Assembly: GCA_964484515.1 (NCBI GenBank) | Contig: CAZAGT010000246.1 | Span: 1-7,857, forward strand | Direction of reading: 5' to 3' | DNA: 7,857 bases | Source: CAZAGT01 sp964484515 | GTDB lineage: Bacteria; Desulfobacterota; DSM-4660; Desulfatiglandales; HGW-15 | Shown: positions 5,967 through 7,857 of the stretch, piece after piece | Numbering within the stretch: the stretch's first letter is position 1 | Layout of the letters: the number at the start of each line of letters is the position of its first letter | Notes under the pieces: generated by a model | The model's input: only the letters and a program-made list of their open reading frames with translations | What the model was told of the DNA's origin: nothing | The model's database searches: none | Made by a program: the position numbers and the translations under genes

Positions 5967-6821
5967 ATGTACGGATTTGATCGACCAAGAGGGACCAAGC
6001 AAAACATTGAAAGGGCACGCAAGATCGAGGATCACCTCAGACTTCAGACCCTTCCAGTAGGTGTCAAATTCTACCAAGACCAGAGGGATATGGCCGGAGA
6101 TCTTGGAGAGAAGCCTGATTATTCCGGTACCTTTTGTCAGTTTCTTTCCCATTCGAGGTTCGAACGATGCCAGATCAGAAAAAACTTCGTCCTTACGCGA
6201 GAAACGATCTCCTGCCCGTTTTCTCCAGGGGTGCTCGGTTTCGAGGCGTGGACGGGCCACATTGCAACGGGAGACCATATGGGCGGCGTTCATTTTGAGG
6301 ATGCAGAGGCCGCCAGGCTGTCTCAAAAAGATATTCCCAGACTTGAGCCCTTTTCCGTCGAGGCTGTTTTGGTGGGCCCGCTCATGGATTTTGAGGTCGA
6401 ACCCGACGTCATCTCCTTTGCGATCGTTCCCGGTATGAGCAACAAGGTGCTCGATGGGCAGATGTGGCGTACCGGAAAACCGAAAGAGATCGTCTACTAT
6501 AACGTCTGCGGCATTTGCGGTGTCGGGGTGGCTCAAGCATATAACCAAAAGGACCTTTTTATATCCTTCCCATGCCACGGTGGTCGAAGGATAGGGTTGT
6601 TTACCGATACGGAGCTCTTTGTGGCACTGAATACGGATTTCTTCGAAGACTGGATTCTGGGAATGGAGAAGTCCTACGCCACGGGCCACTCTTTCCCTGT
6701 TGGCCACATGCTGAGGCCCAATCCTCCTTTGCCACCCCACTATAAGATCTTGGAGTGGCCGGACAAGATAGTCCCGTTAAGTCAATGGCAGGAGGAACAG
6801 GAAAAAAAAGGGGCTAAGTGA
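5967..6821 (+). CDS. DUF169 (COG2043) family protein
   Basis: The 284-residue product belongs to the DUF169 family, found widely in anaerobic bacteria and archaea and still without a defined reaction. Family landmarks in order are LQTLPVGVKFY (27-36), a Cys segment TFCQFLSHSR (55-64), SCPFSPGVLGFEAW (82-95), FEVEPDVISFAIVPG (142-156), VCGICGVGVAQAY (180-192) and FPCHGGRRIG (201-210). Six cysteines (57, 68, 83, 181, 184, 203) sit in or near these blocks, suggesting metal, Fe-S or redox function; that is inference. There is no signal peptide or membrane segment, so it is probably cytoplasmic. The ATG is fixed by AGGAGG (5955-5960) six bases upstream. A long frame on the opposite strand over most of the gene is a shadow. 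It is divergent from the methyltransferase-FAH-aldolase group, with about 290 bp of shared upstream region. Confidence 0.87.
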   Translation: MYGFDRPRGTKQNIERARKIEDHLRLQTLPVGVKFYQDQRDMAGDLGEKPDYSGTFCQFLSHSRFERCQIRKNFVLTRETISCPFSPGVLGFEAWTGHIATGDHMGGVHFEDAEAARLSQKDIPRLEPFSVEAVLVGPLMDFEVEPDVISFAIVPGMSNKVLDGQMWRTGKPKEIVYYNVCGICGVGVAQAYNQKDLFISFPCHGGRRIGLFTDTELFVALNTDFFEDWILGMEKSYATGHSFPVGHMLRPNPPLPPHYKILEWPDKIVPLSQWQEEQEKKGAK

Positions 6822-6884
6822 AGCCGTTGTTTACCATTCATAAAAGCTGAGATCCCCATCTCTCCTGACAACGTCGGGATTGCC

Positions 6885-6904
6885 TAGGATCGGCAACGGT
6901 CCTA
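6885..6904 (+). terminator. Hairpin with GCAA tetraloop after the DUF169 gene (possible terminator or mRNA 3' stem)
   Basis: TAGGATCG (6885-6892) and CGGTCCTA (6897-6904) pair over eight positions, with one G-U, around a GCAA loop, a stable GNRA tetraloop. It lies about 65 nt after the DUF169 stop. There is no T-tract directly after it, so it is not a classical intrinsic terminator. A second weak stem, AGCCG...CGGCT, follows near 6908-6927. Confidence 0.35.
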
Positions 6905-6978
6905 ACAAGCCGGATTTGATTTCGGCTGCGGCCTAACCATGACTATCCGATCTGCACTATCCCTTGGCTCCTCTAACG

Positions 6979-7295
6979 AGACTGTCGAAAAACCTTTTTC
7001 TGAGAGGCTGATGGAAAATGCCCAGATGTAAGGCTTCCGAAACCGGGGACCCGCCCCGAAGGGGTGGGGACTGAGCCGAGCGAAGCGAAGGTAAAGAAAT
7101 CCCGAGGAAAGACATAGGGGTTCTACCGTTTGACGCTTGAGGTTGGAGGCATACAGGAAAGCATCTACAGAGTTTTATTTGTTCCTTACCTCGGTCCTCG
7201 TGCCTCGCGCCTCGTGCCTTTTGCGTACGCCGCAGTGACGAGAGATGAGGATAATCCCGATGCAATCGGGACAGATGGGCGTTTTCCGACAGCCT
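6979..7295. mobile_element. MITE-like noncoding repeat element with imperfect terminal inverted repeats
   Basis: The left end AGACTGTCGAAAAACC (6979-6994) and the reverse complement of the right end (7280-7295), AGGCTGTCGGAAAACG, match at 13 of 16 positions. The roughly 317 bp between them encode no transposase. They hold a strong stem (CCCGCCCC/GGGGTGGG around GAA, 7050-7068, with one G-U), a perfect stem TCCCGAT/ATCGGGA (7255-7271) and a CCTCGTG-type tandem array. No clear target-site duplication is visible; AACG stands on both sides (6975-6978, 7297-7300) but with a one-base offset. The composition suggests a non-autonomous repeat present in many genomic copies; this could not be checked here. 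Confidence 0.45.
7189..7216. repeat. Heptamer tandem repeats (CCTCGNN x4)
   Basis: Four head-to-tail 7-base units, CCTCGGT, CCTCGTG, CCTCGCG and CCTCGTG, are followed by a decayed fifth, CCTTTTG (7217-7223). They lie inside the MITE-like element. The period is 7 with five constant bases. Not a CRISPR array. Confidence 0.6.
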
Positions 7296-7348
7296 AAACG
7301 GTAGGGTGTAAATGCGAAAAACAGCTTTAGTCCAGGAAAATATTATTC

Positions 7349-7376
7349 TTGACTTTAGTGAACAGAAAAATAATAC
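7349..7376 (+). promoter_or_regulatory. Putative promoter for the exported-protein gene
   Basis: TTGACT (7349-7354) and TAATAC (7371-7376) are 16 bp apart. After TAATACT come three bases and TAATACC (7381-7387). Arms TATTATT (7341-7347) and AATAATA (7369-7375) form a perfect inverted repeat enclosing the -35 and overlapping the -10. TACTTAGTA (7374-7382) is a further small palindrome. The layout copies that of the DUF169 promoter, suggesting a shared regulator. Confidence 0.5.
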
Positions 7377-7383
7377 TTAGTAA

Positions 7384-7733
7384 TACCACGGCATGGGAGG
7401 AACACTTCGAAGCCGTTTATTTCGCCTCCTCGCATGAGACAAGGGGCTTGCTCAAAGCATGAATGTATGGGTTCGCGTCGCCGGGTGTTCCTCCCTCCGT
7501 TTTTCGTTCGTTTCTTGTAGAAATTAGGGGTCTTACCCTTGGCCCGGCAACCTATCTGGAGATGGCCGGGACAGTGAGCGAGATTGATTTCGTGCGTCCC
7601 GTGAGAAACGTTCTGGGTGTGGTCTTGAATGCTGTGCCGGGCGGAGGGTTCTGTTCGGGAGGAACGAGGTCACTAAGAGCCAAACCTGAATCTTGCCTAA
7701 CGATCTTTTTAACCTTCTAACTTGGAGGAAAAG
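7384..7733 (+). other. Long 5' leader (about 350 nt) before the exported-protein gene, no gene seen
   Basis: If the promoter at 7349 is used, the transcript carries about 350 nt before the start codon. The stretch has stems such as CCCGGC/GCCGGG (7543-7548, 7565-7570) and GGGT/ACCC around 7528-7537, but matches no riboswitch class I can recognise. A plus-strand frame of 85 codons from 7463 has no ribosome-binding site and an unconvincing composition. Short T-rich tracts (7705-7710) lie shortly before the gene. The leader may hold an attenuator or a second promoter. Confidence 0.35.
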
Positions 7734-7857
7734 ATGAATACAAGAAAGGCCTTTTCTGTCGCCTTGTGCATTGTGCTGGCATGCGGCCTGATGCTGGGAT
7801 CTGCCCTGGCGGCCGACATCACCGTCCTGAGGCCGCAGACCATCGATGATATCGTCG
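7734..7857 (+). CDS. Exported protein, N-terminal part (runs off the window); possibly a periplasmic binding protein
   Basis: Forty-one codons are visible from an ATG preceded by TTGGAGG (7722-7728), five bases away. The product begins MNTRKAFSVALCIVLACGLM and continues LGSALAADITVLRPQTIDDIV. It has a short basic n-region (residues 2-5), a hydrophobic core (6-24) and an ALA-A cleavage site after about residue 27, a standard Sec signal peptide. The Cys at 17 follows VLA, a poor lipobox in mid-core, so a lipoprotein is unlikely. The mature start (ADITVLRPQT) is compatible with a solute-binding protein of a TRAP or ABC importer, but too little is present to assign a family. Confidence 0.75.
   Translation, partial: MNTRKAFSVALCIVLACGLMLGSALAADITVLRPQTIDDIV

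Noticed and set aside
5880..6740. A 286-codon open frame on the minus strand across the DUF169 gene
   Set aside because: The plus-strand frame carries family motifs and a perfectly spaced AGGAGG; the minus-strand product shows no recognisable domain and is a shadow of the plus-strand codon pattern.
7189..7223. Regular short repeats that could suggest a CRISPR array
   Set aside because: The units are only 7 bp and contiguous, with no spacers and no cas genes nearby.
6957..7265. A 102-codon minus-strand frame
   Set aside because: It lies almost wholly inside the MITE-like element, has Arg/Ser/Pro-rich low-complexity content typical of translated repeats, and no ribosome-binding site.
7541..7571. 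GGCCCGGCAACC, recalling the core of a SAM-I (S-box) riboswitch
   Set aside because: The other S-box blocks (the 5' kink-turn with GAGGGA and the downstream GCTAA...CC) are missing, and the CCCGGC is used in a simple stem with GCCGGG at 7565-7570.
7463..7720. An 85-codon plus-strand frame before the exported-protein gene
   Set aside because: There is no ribosome-binding site before its ATG and no recognisable motif; the region is better seen as a leader.

Overview
The window looks like a chromosomal segment from an anaerobic bacterium, most plausibly a Desulfobacterota (former Deltaproteobacteria) type genome of mid G+C. This is an inference from gene content: a DUF134 regulator next to a DUF5320 protein, a DUF169 (COG2043) protein, and an intergenic repeat element of the kind scattered through such genomes. 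No rRNA, tRNA, CRISPR array, transposase or phage gene was recognised.

Left part (1-1560, all on the minus strand, so read right to left). A TauE/SafE-type membrane exporter is followed by an uncertain small ORF. Next comes a well-formed sigma70 promoter (TTGACA, 17-bp spacer, TATATT) that drives a DUF134 (UPF0251) helix-turn-helix protein. Behind it, 12 bases downstream, is a DUF5320 gene that runs off the window edge. Twelve-base direct repeats bracket the promoter and are candidate operator sites. Next to this block lies a lone, A/T-richer class I SAM-dependent methyltransferase of the glycan-cluster type (1760-2521). About 650 bp without a convincing gene follow.

Middle part (3178-5675, minus strand). 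Three genes lie in one direction: a class I SAM methyltransferase, a fumarylacetoacetate-hydrolase (FAH) family enzyme and an HpcH/HpaI-family metal-dependent aldolase. The last two are tightly spaced, have strong ribosome-binding sites and keep their metal ligands. Together they suggest catabolism of a 2-oxo acid: FAH-type hydrolysis or isomerisation of an acylpyruvate-like compound, and aldol cleavage yielding pyruvate. The substrate cannot be read from the sequence; aromatic meta-cleavage products and deoxy-sugar acids are the two known settings for such pairs.

Right part (5676-7857, plus strand). A DUF169 protein with six cysteines is transcribed divergently from the methyltransferase. 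After it come about 900 bp of noncoding DNA. This holds a hairpin, a roughly 317-bp repeat element with imperfect terminal inverted repeats and internal heptamer tandem repeats, and a long 5' leader. The window ends in the first 41 codons of an exported protein. The promoter regions of the DUF169 gene and of this exported protein share the same layout (TTGACT, 16-18 bp, TAATACT, then three bases and a TATTACT/TAATACC copy), which suggests co-regulation and is the most interesting regulatory signal in the window.
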